From positions 573,894 to 609,013 of the forward strand of contig MNCI01004078.1 in NCBI GenBank assembly GCA_015680685.1: 35,120 bases of DNA, given 5' to 3'. The notes below the pieces were generated by a model. That model had not been told where the DNA came from, searched no databases, and saw only the letters and a program-made list of their open reading frames with translations. This document shows positions 19,731 through 30,140 of this stretch, in pieces. This stretch comes from Gnetum montanum. Lineage: Eukaryota > Streptophyta > Gnetopsida > Gnetales > Gnetaceae. The position numbers and the translations under genes are program-made. Each line of letters begins with the position of its first letter. Position 1 is the stretch's first letter.

Positions 19731-20613
19731 AGAGCTGACCAAAAATTGACTTTGTAGCTTTGATATCGTAGCTCAAATATCGGAGCCACAATATCGGATA
19801 TCTGATATCGAATCTCATGTTACGTTATCGTATATCTGATATCGAGGGATGCGTGCTTGCCTATAAATACAACACTGGGGCACATGATCCAGGGAACTTC
19901 CATTCCACCCTTAGGTAGACTCTTGCAGTTTGTTTTCATAGTTTTAGCGATAGAGTGAATGTCCATAGTGTGGTGTTGAGCAGTTGTACAGAATCTTTAT
20001 TCGAGTGAAGTGTACTAGGGCACAGTTCATGTTTGGAAATAAAAATCGAGATTGATTTTCATCATTGCAGCATCCACTTAGCTTTTACTATTTTACTTAC
20101 CATAGTTTTTATTGCTTTCTAGAATATCATTTACATTTCCAAGTGTTTTACTTGTTCATTAGTAAAGTGGAATGAGTACGATTATTTTGAGCGTTTAAGT
20201 GTAATCATTTGGTAATCCCAGTAGTGTTATAGCTTGGTTCACCCAATAGTATAATGCTTGGTAGTCCAGTAACGACTACATGAGCCCGATATGTGTACGG
20301 TAAGCCAAGATCGAATGTTCATCACTCTAGGCTAGTTTAGATCTATCTTCTTATTGTTAGTTAGATTAAAGAATTAATTTTTCCATTACTGTTAGGATTA
20401 GCATAAGGCCATAACAACATCAATTATCATATACCTCACTTTGGGCTAAACCATACATGACAAAGCTACCACTAGTCCAAGTAGGAAGACATCTTGCGAT
20501 CAATGCTTAACAATCTAGATGCCATAACTAGTCCCATCCACGAAATTTAACTAGATCGTGCGTGAATGCTTATGATTCATATGGTTAGGTGTAGGGGTAC
20601 CTACTACTCGTCA
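19731..20613 (+). mobile_element. 3' LTR of element B, right part
   Basis: It begins with agagc, the right copy of D's target duplication, and continues the LTR broken at 13,728. Its U3 part (19,760-19,845) holds at least six atatcg-type repeats. The TATA box ctataaata is at 19,861-19,869, and the 3' half aligns with the LTRs of C and D up to tacctactactcgtca. Total B LTR is about 970 bp. Confidence 0.8.
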
Positions 20614-20615
20614 CT

Positions 20616-20948
20616 AATGATGAAGATCCAATCACTCATATAAGGGAATTTGAAATCACACTTGCAATGTTTGCACCTGAAAATGGAGATAGAACTAAAA
20701 TGATTGCCTTTAAATTAACCTTGAAGGATAAAGTTGATTTTTGGCTACAAACTGTTAGGACACAAATTAGTTCATTTTATGAATTCAAGGTTGCTGTTCT
20801 CCAAAGGTTTCTTTCCAATGATAGGTTGTACTCATTAAGGAAGAAACTAATGAGTTTTATGCAACAAAAAGATGAGGATTATGATAGTACTTTTGATAGG
20901 TTCAAAGGATTGTGCTTACAAAATCCCAACATGGATAACCAACTTTGA
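20616..20948 (+). pseudogene. Capsid (gag) core of an older Athila/Tat-like gypsy element
   Basis: An open stretch with the typical plant Ty3/gypsy capsid pattern: NDEDPITHIREFEITLAMFA, then AFKLTLKDKVDFWLQ, FYEFKVAVLQRFL, LRKKLMSFMQQKDEDYDSTF and DRFKGLCLQNPN. This is a different gag lineage from that of elements A-C. It starts immediately after B's LTR, so its N-terminus was separated by the insertion of B. Beyond 20,948 stops become frequent, and homology cannot be followed past about 21,350. Confidence 0.8.
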
Positions 20949-21797
20949 ATGGATAGGATAGTAGGTGTATAACCAACCTAGAAGTTGATCCAAGAGAAAG
21001 TTAGGGAATGAGTTTGATGTAAGAAATGCATCTTGAATCCTTAAAACTTAGGAAATGTAGAGAACTTGATTTTGTGATGTTAATGAATAGTACTCATCAA
21101 GAACCATAATTCACTAGATATGCTACTATAACTAATGAAGATAAGTCAACATTATTCTTCATTGAGATCCTAGATTATATTTGGTACAATGCTTGATACT
21201 TCCAAGTTATCAAGCTATTGGAGTTAATTCCTAAGGAAGAAATTAAGAAGCAAGATCAAGCCTTGCCATCTCGAACAAGACCATTCAATCGTATACCACT
21301 TATGATGAAATACAACTAGTTCAATTAATCCTTAAGGTTAATCAAGATTAGGGAGATTCCTAAGCTTACTTTTATTCATAAATTTTCTTATTTTCTTCAT
21401 TATTTAATTTATATTTTAATTAGGTAAGTAAAATATCTTAGGGTAATGTAAGTTAGGAATAAGGATTTGCCCTTCACTTGGGTAACCAGATATGAATTGC
21501 ACTTTCTGTGACCCTAGTTAGGACTAGTGATTGGTGGTTGATAGATCTTTAATTTACCTCTTGTTATTACCTTAGAGAATGAAGGTAAGTATTGATAAAA
21601 TAAGATTTAATTCCCACATATTCTTCTTACTTATATTTTGTTTGCTAAATAAGTAGGGAAACACTAGGATATTCAACCTTAAGTCAAAAGGAGAAATCAA
21701 AGTATTCAAGCATAGGAGCATGAAAGGAGCAATGGAGTTAGAGAAGGATCACTAAATTGGACCCTTTTGAGGATGAACGAAACCTAAGGAGATAGAT
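20949..21797 (+). mobile_element. Decayed internal region of the older gypsy element
   Basis: No open frame of note. Sequence up to about 21,350 still reads as broken gag. The last 60 bases (ttttgaggatgaacgaaacc, then taaggagatagat) look like the end of pol plus a polypurine tract leading into an LTR. Pol itself is absent, so a large internal deletion is likely. Confidence 0.45.
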
Positions 21798-22317
21798 TGT
21801 CATGTCTCCATTCCTAAATGTTGCCACTACACAACAAAGATGGTGTCTCTTCATAATAAGTATCATAATAATTATAATAAGACTTGAAAGGACAAGTAAT
21901 TAAGACACAAAAGAGTGGATTGTAATAACAAGCATGTCTCTTGAGGTGACAATGGAAGATTTGACCTAAGGTATTTATACCCAAGTATTAGAGGTTGTAT
22001 TAGCATGAGAGCTGTAAAGCTAGTAAAGATGACTAACAAGTGCCAAGTGAAGCAAGACAGGAAGGTGATTGGTCATCCCTTTTAGCTAGAGTAGGCCTAA
22101 CCATAGTGGTAGTGCTAGATTGCCTCTATGGGATAGATGGTGATAGAAGATAACCCCAAAGAATCCTTAGAGCATGACCTAGATACATTATTCCATATTA
22201 ATAAATCATTCTTTTCAATTTTACTTTTGCATTTTCGTTCTTATTTTTCTTTACGCATAATGTTGAATGTAACATATATTTGACATTTGTCATGATATCG
22301 AGGAATAGGATGTCACA
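21798..22317 (+). mobile_element. Probable 3' LTR of the older gypsy element
   Basis: About 520 bp running TGTCATGTCTCC ... GGATGTCACA. It is preceded by a purine-rich tract and contains a TATA-like ggtatttatacc near 21,970 and an aataaatcattc polyadenylation-like signal near 22,200. Flanks tagat and ttaac do not match, so it is not a solo LTR with a target duplication. Confidence 0.5.
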
Positions 22318-22329
22318 TTAACTTAGTGT

Positions 22330-22595
22330 ATTTGTAGAATATGGACATAACATATCTTCCCAAAAGAATAAACATGAGATATCCATACATTTCCTTTGTC
22401 AAACCATTTCTTAATTGATGGAGTGTCTTTTAAAGTTCTAGTTTGAATTCTATTAATAATATAAATTATGTAATACACAGCTTCAATTCAAAGAAATTTT
22501 ACCACTTAAGTATCATGCATCATACATCATACTATTTCTATTATTTTTCTATTCTTTCTTTTTGTAACACCATTTTCTTGTGGTGTATAGGATGT
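22330..22595 (-). pseudogene. Ty1/copia integrase fragment
   Basis: On the minus strand one frame reads YTPQENGVTKRKNRKIIEIV, stop, CMMHDT, stop, and then IEAVYYIIYIINRIQTRT, then SIKKWFDKGNVWISHVYSFG and KICYVHI. This is the copia integrase block normally of the form PQxNGVAERKNR ... EAVxxAxYxxNR ... KPxVSHLxVFGC. Stops are frequent. The fragment ends where the gypsy LTR begins (22,317), so that element probably inserted into this copia pol gene. Confidence 0.75.
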
Positions 22596-23212
22596 CATGA
22601 ATTCCTAAAGTCAACACTTTTAACTTGAAATTCTTTTCATTTTTAGTTCTTATTTTTTTTAAAAAAAAAGAATTCTCTCACATGTGACTTGTATACCACT
22701 ATATAAAGCCACATCATTTGACTAAAATCATGCCACATCATTTGACTAAAATCATGGACAAAGATAACAAATTATTTTGTATTTCTTATTTCTTGTAGCG
22801 AGAAATGTCCACAAAAATAAAAAAGCAAGTTAGCCAGACAAATCGCAACACACACATACACACAAAACAACGATGCACTCTTTTGGACATACAATATTTT
22901 TTAAAAAATAAAAAATAAAATAAAAGAATTAAACATGTGAAAACAAAAGATAAGCTTAAAAAGTGGCAAATAATTCAATTTGGTTGAGCCTATTTATTTA
23001 GTTGAAACTTCATTTGCCAACAACTTGTTGAACCATGCATAATACTGCTTCTATTTGTTTCTTAACTAGTTTAGCTATATATTTATAATATACATGTATT
23101 ATTTAGCTAAGAGAATCTTTTTTTCTTTTTCAAATTAATGAATTCCCATTGATTCACTCAAAATTGATTTTCATGTTGAACAACAAAATTAAAATGTGTT
23201 AAATAACTCTTG
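22596..23212. repeat. AT-rich DNA with a 24-bp tandem repeat
   Basis: No gene supported. The unit gccacatcatttgactaaaa-tcat occurs twice in a row at 22,708-22,755. A-rich low-complexity runs and a cacacacatacacaca stretch lie at 22,848-22,905. Older copia sequence may continue here but cannot be read. Confidence 0.6.
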
Positions 23213-24318
23213 CCATGGCAATTGTTCAACCTTAAATTTTGTGTTGGCAATTGGCTGTCATTACATACCCATAATATTCCCCTTGAAAAAGTTTATATTT
23301 GGGCAACCAATACATACTCATTAGACACAAGGTGCACCTCTTGGAAGTTGAGTTTTCTAGTTGTGCTATTTGTCAAACAAAGAATTTATTCATTCATGTT
23401 TTTTTGGATTGCCCATTTTCTAAATAGATTTGAAAGTGGTGTCATTCTCGTCAAATTTTTCATTAGAGAATCAATCTATTAAAGTTCTTCCCTAATTTTC
23501 AAATTCTATTATTTAGCATTTTTCAAAGGCTTGGAAGATCTTGTTTTTTGAGATTAATTTCTTCACAAGGAAATGCATATAAAATGCATGGTACTTTATC
23601 AATAAATAAATAATTGTCATAACACAAGAACAAGAGATAAGTTTTTAGGGGAATTCTTATTTTGGCTGAGAGGCCAACTACCTATTGGCTAAACTTTGTC
23701 ACATAAAATAAATAATTATCATCCTAACATTGGGTCAAGAGATAACTTTTTGGTAGGAATTCTTATTTTGACTGAAAGGCCAATTACTAGTTAGTTGGAC
23801 TTTATCATGAAAATTAAATAGTTATTGTCATAATTCTGGTCAAGGAATGAAAATTTTCACAAAAATTATTATAAGTATGTAATGGCTTGCCCAATTACCA
23901 ACACAAAATTTAAAGCTCTAACCATTAGACTTTGTTATAGAAAATAAATAATTATTGTAATAACACTAGGCTTTCTTATGAGAATTATTATGGATATGAA
24001 ATGGCTCAACCAATTATCAAAAAATTTAACCTCTACAATTGCCATTGCAAGATTTGTTTACCAAATTATATATATAGCTAAACTAATAATAATTGGGTGT
24101 TGGCTTCGTGATAAAGAGTTTTGAAGTCATAAATTTGATCCTAATGAGTAATACAGAATTATAAATTTGTAATTAAACTAAATATATGAAAATGCACCTA
24201 TATTACAATTATGTAAGGAGTCCAACAATAATTACCTAAAGAAGTTCTCTCTCTTAATCCCTGCTTTACCACCATAATCCGGCCACCAACTCGTAGTTGG
24301 CCTCTCACGGCCAAAATA
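23213..24318. repeat. Fold-back repeat cluster
   Basis: Several related units face each other. The block 23,213-23,276 is inverted relative to 23,869-23,935 and 23,987-24,052 (shared tatgtaatgg, ccaacacaaaatttaa and caattgccat). The block attttggctgagaggccaac (23,672 on) recurs as a direct copy near 23,775 and inverted at 24,294-24,316. Two units at about 23,607 and 23,712 are 105 bp apart in tandem. This looks like one or more non-autonomous fold-back or MITE-like DNA elements. No transposase is visible. Confidence 0.55.
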
Positions 24319-24320
24319 CA

Positions 24321-24360
24321 CCCTCACTCGACCACGTGGAATCGCCGGCGATCGATTGAG
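24321..24360 (+). promoter_or_regulatory. Possible 5'UTR exon with G-box, FAM32A-like locus
   Basis: A short, relatively GC-rich island in AT-rich DNA (ccctcactcgaccacgtgga, then atcgccggcgatcgattgag). It holds a perfect G-box CACGTG (24,333-24,338) and is followed by gtgtgg, a plausible splice donor at 24,361. An acceptor-like tttgtttacaaacag ends at 25,288, 25 nt before the coding start. If right, a 5'UTR intron of about 930 bp separates the two. Confidence 0.35.
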
Positions 24361-25312
24361 GTGTGGTTTTATTTTTTTCTTCTCGCCATAAATCTTTAAT
24401 TAATTTTTAACTTGAGAATTGTGAATTTTTTTTCTGGTTTGTTTGCTCCGTTGTTAGAACTGCGCAGACATGTAACGTACCAGTTACAACACAATACAAG
24501 CCTAGACTGCCAGCCTCGCTTGATTGTTTTCAATTGCTATTTGTTATTGTCTGTACTTTTCATTCTTGTGGCAGATTAAATCCTCTCGTATTTGGTTACA
24601 ATATTGGACGTCTGGAATTAAATGGGGGAGCTCTACTGAAATTTTTGTTATTTTGAGTATGTTCTGTTTTCCCCATGAAAGAGAAAAAAGCTCTGTGAAA
24701 TGTTCCGTTTTCTCTATTTAGGATTTACAATACGTGATTAATAGCGCATTAAATGTTACGCTGTTAAGCACTGGTATAGATGAAACGCCTCGCATTATTG
24801 GAATAGCTGGAATCAAAATGGATGCAGTTTGATTCTTTTAGCAACTTCAAAAGTTGCAGTTTATTGCAGATAGCACCTTCTCTCGTGCACCGTACATAGT
24901 TTTGTATGTTTTTCGTGGAAATTCGATATTTACTATATTGGAGAAATAGGAATAGGACCAATTTCCTTCCTGAGAAATTGATGTTGAGGAGGGCATTTGA
25001 CAATTGTTTTGTGTGATGTTTCTAACTTTTTTTTTTTTTAGAAAGTATTCGGGATTCTATTACTGAGAATTGCAAAATATGTTAGACGAGGTTACAATTT
25101 GGGCTAGCCCCCCCATCCCGGCCGGCCCGCCTTCTAGCTTTAAGTTCGATTTCTTAATATATTTTACGGCCAAGATCTAATGTTTTAAAATTAGGGTAAC
25201 TTTTAATTATTAAATATTTAGCGATTGAGCAACGGAAGTGTCTCAAAGCAGATCTAGAAACTAAATATTCTGTTTTGTTTACAAACAGTTATCACCGTTG
25301 TTTGTAGCCGCA
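24361..25312 (+). other. Putative 5'UTR intron and leader
   Basis: T-rich, no supported gene. The open stretches 24,524-24,721 (plus) and 24,764-25,003 (minus) carry no motif. A T run lies at 25,029-25,040 and a short GC-rich patch (ccccatcccggccggcccgc) near 25,110. Confidence 0.4.
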
Positions 25313-25719
25313 ATGTCAGCATTTGATCATTTTGTGGGTGGCAGTCTGAAACTTAAGGGCAAATCTCTGGATGTGAAATCTGGAGGTCTTAAAAAGAAGA
25401 AGAAGAAGTCGAAATCAAAAAGCTATGAAAGTATTTTGACATTTGCAGACACAAAAAAATGTGCTGGTTACAGACACTTTAGATACAGTTGCGACATCAT
25501 ATGATATAATTAACACCATCATTGAAATACAACCAGCACATGAGAATCACCGCACAGCATCTGAAAAGAGATATGATGAACAAAGACAAATTGGATGTCA
25601 AAAAGCTGGCAGAGCTTGCAAAGAAGTACCACAGGCAACGCATTGAAGAATTCAATCAAAATTTAGCAAATCTTAGTGAACACTATGATATTCCTAAAGT
25701 TGGACCTGGACGGCAATAG
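25313..25719 (+). pseudogene. FAM32A-like gene with two frameshifts
   Basis: FAM32A-type proteins are small, basic nuclear proteins; the human one is linked to the spliceosome. ATG 25,313 gives MSAFDHFVGGSLKLKGKSLD, then a Lys-rich run (KKKKKKSKSK). At seven A's (25,453-25,459) homology moves to a second frame (ENHRTASEKRYDEQR), and near 25,583-25,590 to a third (KDKLDVKKLAELAKKYHRQR, EEFNQNLANLSEHYD, IPKVGPG) ending at TAG 25,719. Length (about 135 codons) is normal for plants and both ends are well conserved. The second break is explained by loss of GA from an AGAGAC repeat or gain of one base. It could be a recent pseudogene, an intron-poor retrocopy, or a live gene with sequence errors. 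The possible 5'UTR intron argues against a plain retrocopy. Confidence 0.8.
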
Positions 25720-26544
25720 TTGTCCGCTTTTCCCCAGAAGCGTGCTTATGATTTTACAGTGTTGGAGATCACAACTTCTTATTATCTATAGCACCAAGCA
25801 CCATGAAAGTTGAATTTTAGCATTTCTAATACAGTTGTAATCAGTCTGTATCTAAGACAAATCCAATTTCAAGTTTTTTTTTTCTCAATTTTATAAATTT
25901 GAAAGTATCCGGACTGCCGTTTTGTTGTGAAATGCGAAAGATAACATACTGCTAGACATTACGAAAGATTAAGCTTCAACATTTCCAAAATGTTGTAATC
26001 AGTTTCTTGTACTTGAATTCAAATTGTAATCATAGAATATTCTTGTTATTTTTTTTTTGCTAATTCGCCCTCTCTTGTAATTGACACTTAGTTACTTTTT
26101 ACATCAAGTGAATGTTATTGATGTTAAAATAGCCAAAATGTTTTCATTTCAAGCTCTTGTTTTGAAATATATTTCAACGATAATGCATTAGTTCCGTACT
26201 AAGTTGCTCATTTTCTTATTTGTTTAACTGCACATGAATCTATGTTATTTTTCTTGAAACTTAACATATTCTTTAATTAATAAGAAAATATAGCTTTCCC
26301 TTGCATATCTGGACAACATTACTTCTGCTCCAATGCTAATGCATGAAATTTCCCATGTGATATTGAGAAAATTGATGCGGTTAATAATGCACAAATAAGC
26401 CAAATTTGTGTTAAACGTTTCCTCGAACGTGGCTTAAATGGAAATCATGGCACCTATGAGTAAGGATTGTTTGGAAGCTTAAAAATATCAATGTCTAAGA
26501 AATTAATAATCACAAAATTAAAATGGTTGATTTGGTAGAATTCG
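25720..26544. other. Intergenic DNA between convergent gene ends
   Basis: Holds the 3' ends of the plus-strand FAM32A-like locus and the minus-strand methyltransferase-like gene. AT-rich, no open frame, no recognisable repeat. Confidence 0.6.
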
Positions 26545-26703
26545 TTAGAAGAGGCAAGAAATTTGCCCTGAGAATGGTTTCCATGCACGTACTCCAGCTC
26601 TTAGACAGTCTGGAACAGCTGCTTCCCAATCATCTAAATCTGGAAAAGGACCTGTAAGTGCAATATAATTTCCACCTGCACCGTCCATCCTTTTCAAGTT
26701 TAG
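26545..26703 (-). CDS. Last coding exon of a spermidine-synthase-fold SAM-dependent methyltransferase-like gene
   Basis: A 159-nt exon on the minus strand, preceded by an acceptor (cttttggcag, AG at 26,705-26,704) and ended by TAA 26,547-26,545. It reads LNLKRMDGAGGNYIALTGPF, PDLDDWEAAVPDCLRAGVRA and WKPFSGQISCLF. The NYxALTGPxPDLxxW block is the C-terminal signature of a plant family annotated as SAM-dependent methyltransferase or spermidine-synthase-like. The exon joins in phase 0 to the one at 33,621-33,809. It is intact and has no stops, and it stands out from the decayed DNA around it, so the gene is probably alive. The substrate is unknown. Confidence 0.7.
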   Translation of the reverse strand, partial: LNLKRMDGAGGNYIALTGPFPDLDDWEAAVPDCLRAGVRAWKPFSGQISCLF

Positions 26704-27133
26704 CTGCCAAAAGTATCAACTATCAGATAGGACCGCCCTTATTCATGCTTACGTAAACAAATTTAGATTTCAAAAGAACAAAAATCTACAAGAACCGGTA
26801 ATAATACCAATAGCAACAGATGAAGTGACCGTCATACAATCCTGAGATTAGGGATTTTAAATACATTTTTAGAGAACGACAAATTTCTTGAATTTTTTGA
26901 ATAATGCAGATGGATTTTGTTTTTGGTTATAACTCATGACATGTTAAAGAATATTAACGTTAAGTGGATACTTCACTCAAACAATTAACATTTCTATTTC
27001 AAGTTCACAGATTGCACAATTGTGGTAGGTATAATAAGAAACTGGTGTCTAGTCTGATGAGATTCTGGAGCCTCCTAATTTGGAGTAGTTGCTATTTCAA
27101 GTAACTTATAAGAAGGGTAGCTTATAATAATGG

Positions 27134-27370
27134 TAGCTTAGATGATTTGGGCATATGTAAAAAAGATCAAACAATGAGCTTATAAAAATTGTTGCTACAT
27201 CACTGTTTTAAGAAAGCCACTGAAAAGAAGACAAAAAGACAAGGAAAAAACTATTAAAGATGATATGAAAAAACTGTAAATAAGAAATATTTCTATAAAG
27301 GTAACAGTGAAAAGAACTCATGTAGCCAACCCCATTTTGTTAGGACAAGATTAGACGATGAAATGATGAT
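27134..27370 (+). pseudogene. LINE (L1-type) ORF2 C-terminal fragment, decayed
   Basis: The frame reads stop-LR-stop-FGHM, then KRSNNELIKIVATSLF and KEDKKTRKK. These match WLRWFGHVQRR and KGRPKKTW of the better copy at 30,141. Two of the stops stand where that copy has Trp (TGG to TAG or TGA), a transition. It is the 3' end of a non-LTR retrotransposon. Confidence 0.7.
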
Positions 27371-27744
27371 TTTTATTTGTCGCGAATTATTTGAATCCTT
27401 TATTCAAGTCTCTTAGGGCTCTTACATTATAATACTTGTACAAAAAGTTAATTTACATAAACTATTTACTTTCTAGGTCGTTACGTTGATCCATCACAGA
27501 TGCAACAGCAAGGACAACAAAAAGATTGCAAGTGTTCACTACAAGTATTGAGACAGCATTATGATTCATGCTTGTTCTGCCACTCACGTAGATCCTCCCT
27601 TCATAACTAACCTTTAAAATTTCACAACATTTTTATTCCCAAAATCTGAAGAGGATTATACTTACACCAGCAACCAATAGTTACTAGACTCATCATAATA
27701 GTATCGTCGTACTTGAGAATAATAGAGGATATAATTATGATACT

Positions 27745-28200
27745 CATCCAAGCCTAAAGTGTATTCTATCTTTCTCAAATTGATCAACCTAATCCTAGTG
27801 GTGTGTATTCCAAACCTTTGTTGTACATAAATTATTGATGATTGTTTGTTGTTTGGCTTCAACAAGGTGAGGAATATTTTACAGGGGCATGGAGGATCTC
27901 TTGTGAATTGTGTGTCATGCATGGGATCTTTCACAAGTCATGGATCTGATTTTTTGGGGGCATAAATTTATTGGGCTTATAAGTTAACATTTTCTTTGTA
28001 TAATGTGCACTTAGTATTTCATCTTTTTTGTCAAAAATATTAATAAATACCCGAAATCATTCTATCCAAAGCTGAGCTGATGATCTCTTGTGTGGGCTAC
28101 AAAGACTTAGTCTTTGAAGGTGCTTGATGGTGTTAGCCCCCATTATTTTGTCTAACCCTGGTGGCTACAAGGGCTTAGTTCTCAGAGGTTAGCATAAGAG
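27745..28200 (+). repeat. Inverted repeat pair, left arm
   Basis: Aligns with the reverse complement of about 30,600-31,085 at roughly 65-70% by eye. Shared blocks are gtgtattccaaaccctttgt-like, gggcttataagttaacattt, tcattctatccaa and gggctacaagggcttagtt. The two arms are 2.4 kb apart in the same intron. Confidence 0.7.
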
Positions 28201-30140
28201 CACATGAAATTTTGCTACTTGTCTGCTCCAAAAATCAGATATCTAATTTTTTAATGATGGCTGTTCATAGTATAGAAACTGTTACCCTTTTTTATGGTTA
28301 TTATCTACGGCTTACTATTTTTCCAATTTCATAAAATAATAATGATAAGTATAAACAGTCACCTTTAGAAGTCTATTCTTTGTCCTTTATTTTATGCTTT
28401 TTTAGTACAAGATATCAGAGACTGGCCATCCTCTATTTCAGACTTTCAGCCTGAGCAGATAGAAGACTTTTTTGTTTGGCTGACAATTTGTTCCCCATGA
28501 TTCTGCCTTTCAAACTAAAGAAATTCCAGAAACTAGAATTTCCCTTAGGCTAGAAAAGAACATTGTGAGTTCCTAACTCTCATGAGGTCTGTTAATAATT
28601 AGAACTTCAGATTTGTTATAGGCCCTCATTTTCCCCTAGACTCAGATTTGATTACCAAATATTCAGCCCCTACTTTCAGGCTTTATTTGCCACATTTAGG
28701 ATGTCTCAAATTGGAGGAAAACATTGGTTGATTTTCACATAGAAACAAACTTATTGATTTGAGCTAGTTCTTGTATAGCATTTAAAGTGTAATTGAGATG
28801 CATAGTTATCTTATTTTAATTGTATGTTAACGATAGTGGATCTTGGAAGCCTAAAAGCTTACTTGGAGTAAGTCTTTTATTGCATAATGAATGTTTTGTA
28901 CATTTTGTCATAGTTAGATTTTTCTTTCATGAAAAATAAAGTATTATATATTTATTTTTGCTTCAATATGCTAACCTTATTCATTTATCAACAATTATAT
29001 TTCTTTATTTGTGCAAAGAAAAGAAAGAAAATGTGTGGGTGATCATGTATGTTTATTTGCTTTTTATAGAATGAACCCACATGAAATAATAATGATTGAA
29101 AACCCTTTGGGACCTAGGATAAACATTTCCTAATTAGATGGACGATGCATTTGATTGGTGTGCATTGCGTGAAACATGTTGTATTTAGAAGGATCATTAA
29201 TTAATCATATTAATAATAATATATTTATCTCCATATCTTGAATGGATGAGTTGTATTATTTATATATTTTGCAGACACTCTACCTTGGATGTGGAGATGA
29301 ACACCACTATCTAACCCTAGTCATACATATGCTTACTCTGGGTTAATATCTTGAGTCATTGGACCCAAGGGGGTTAAGTTGCAAAACACCCAAAGGTTTG
29401 GAATGATACAAACATTATTTGTAAGTGTGTACCTACCTCACATACAATCCTTGTCACCTAACTTGGGGGTATATCGAGGTATAGTCTAATAATGATGGTT
29501 GAGCCAAGCCTTATTTGTGTAGTTTAAAACTTGAAGATAATCCAACTCACAACCCAATGGTGACTAGATTTTTTGAGTTCAATGGCCCTTAATGTGAGAA
29601 TGTAATGACATATTTTCACAGGCAAAGTTGTTAAAACCTATATGTTTTTTTATCTCAACCATTGATTGAAAAGCCTATTATAGATTAAATAATCCTATTT
29701 GGTGGAAACATAGTGGAGGATTAGGATTACATTCAACCACATCATTGTTGTTGCTTGTAAAACAAAACTTAAAATAAGTGAATCACACAAATGTTTGATA
29801 TTTTCTAGCTTTCCAAGTGATGGAAAATGTTAACCATCACCCTTGGCTATGCTAGTCCTTAAGGTGTCATAGTACTACTAAAGATAGACAATATGCGATT
29901 AATGCATCAATCCTTAGGATTATGCGAAGTGGTAACATCTCATCTCATCAACAACTTGTTATGTCGAATGAGGAAAGGAGGTATCTGGGCATTGTAATCA
30001 ACTCATCGTTATATGAGTCATATCCTTATTACTTGCTAGTGTAAGTATGGTGCCATATTTTAAGAGGACTGGAAAGAAAAAAAATTGTACTAAAATTTAG
30101 AGGGGTTATTAGGGGGACCTACATTTTGCTATACACATAG

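Noticed and set aside
23600-24060. CRISPR-like or satellite array because of repeated 105-130 bp units
   Set aside because: Units are irregular in length, diverged, and partly inverted. They fit a fold-back repeat cluster in a plant genome.
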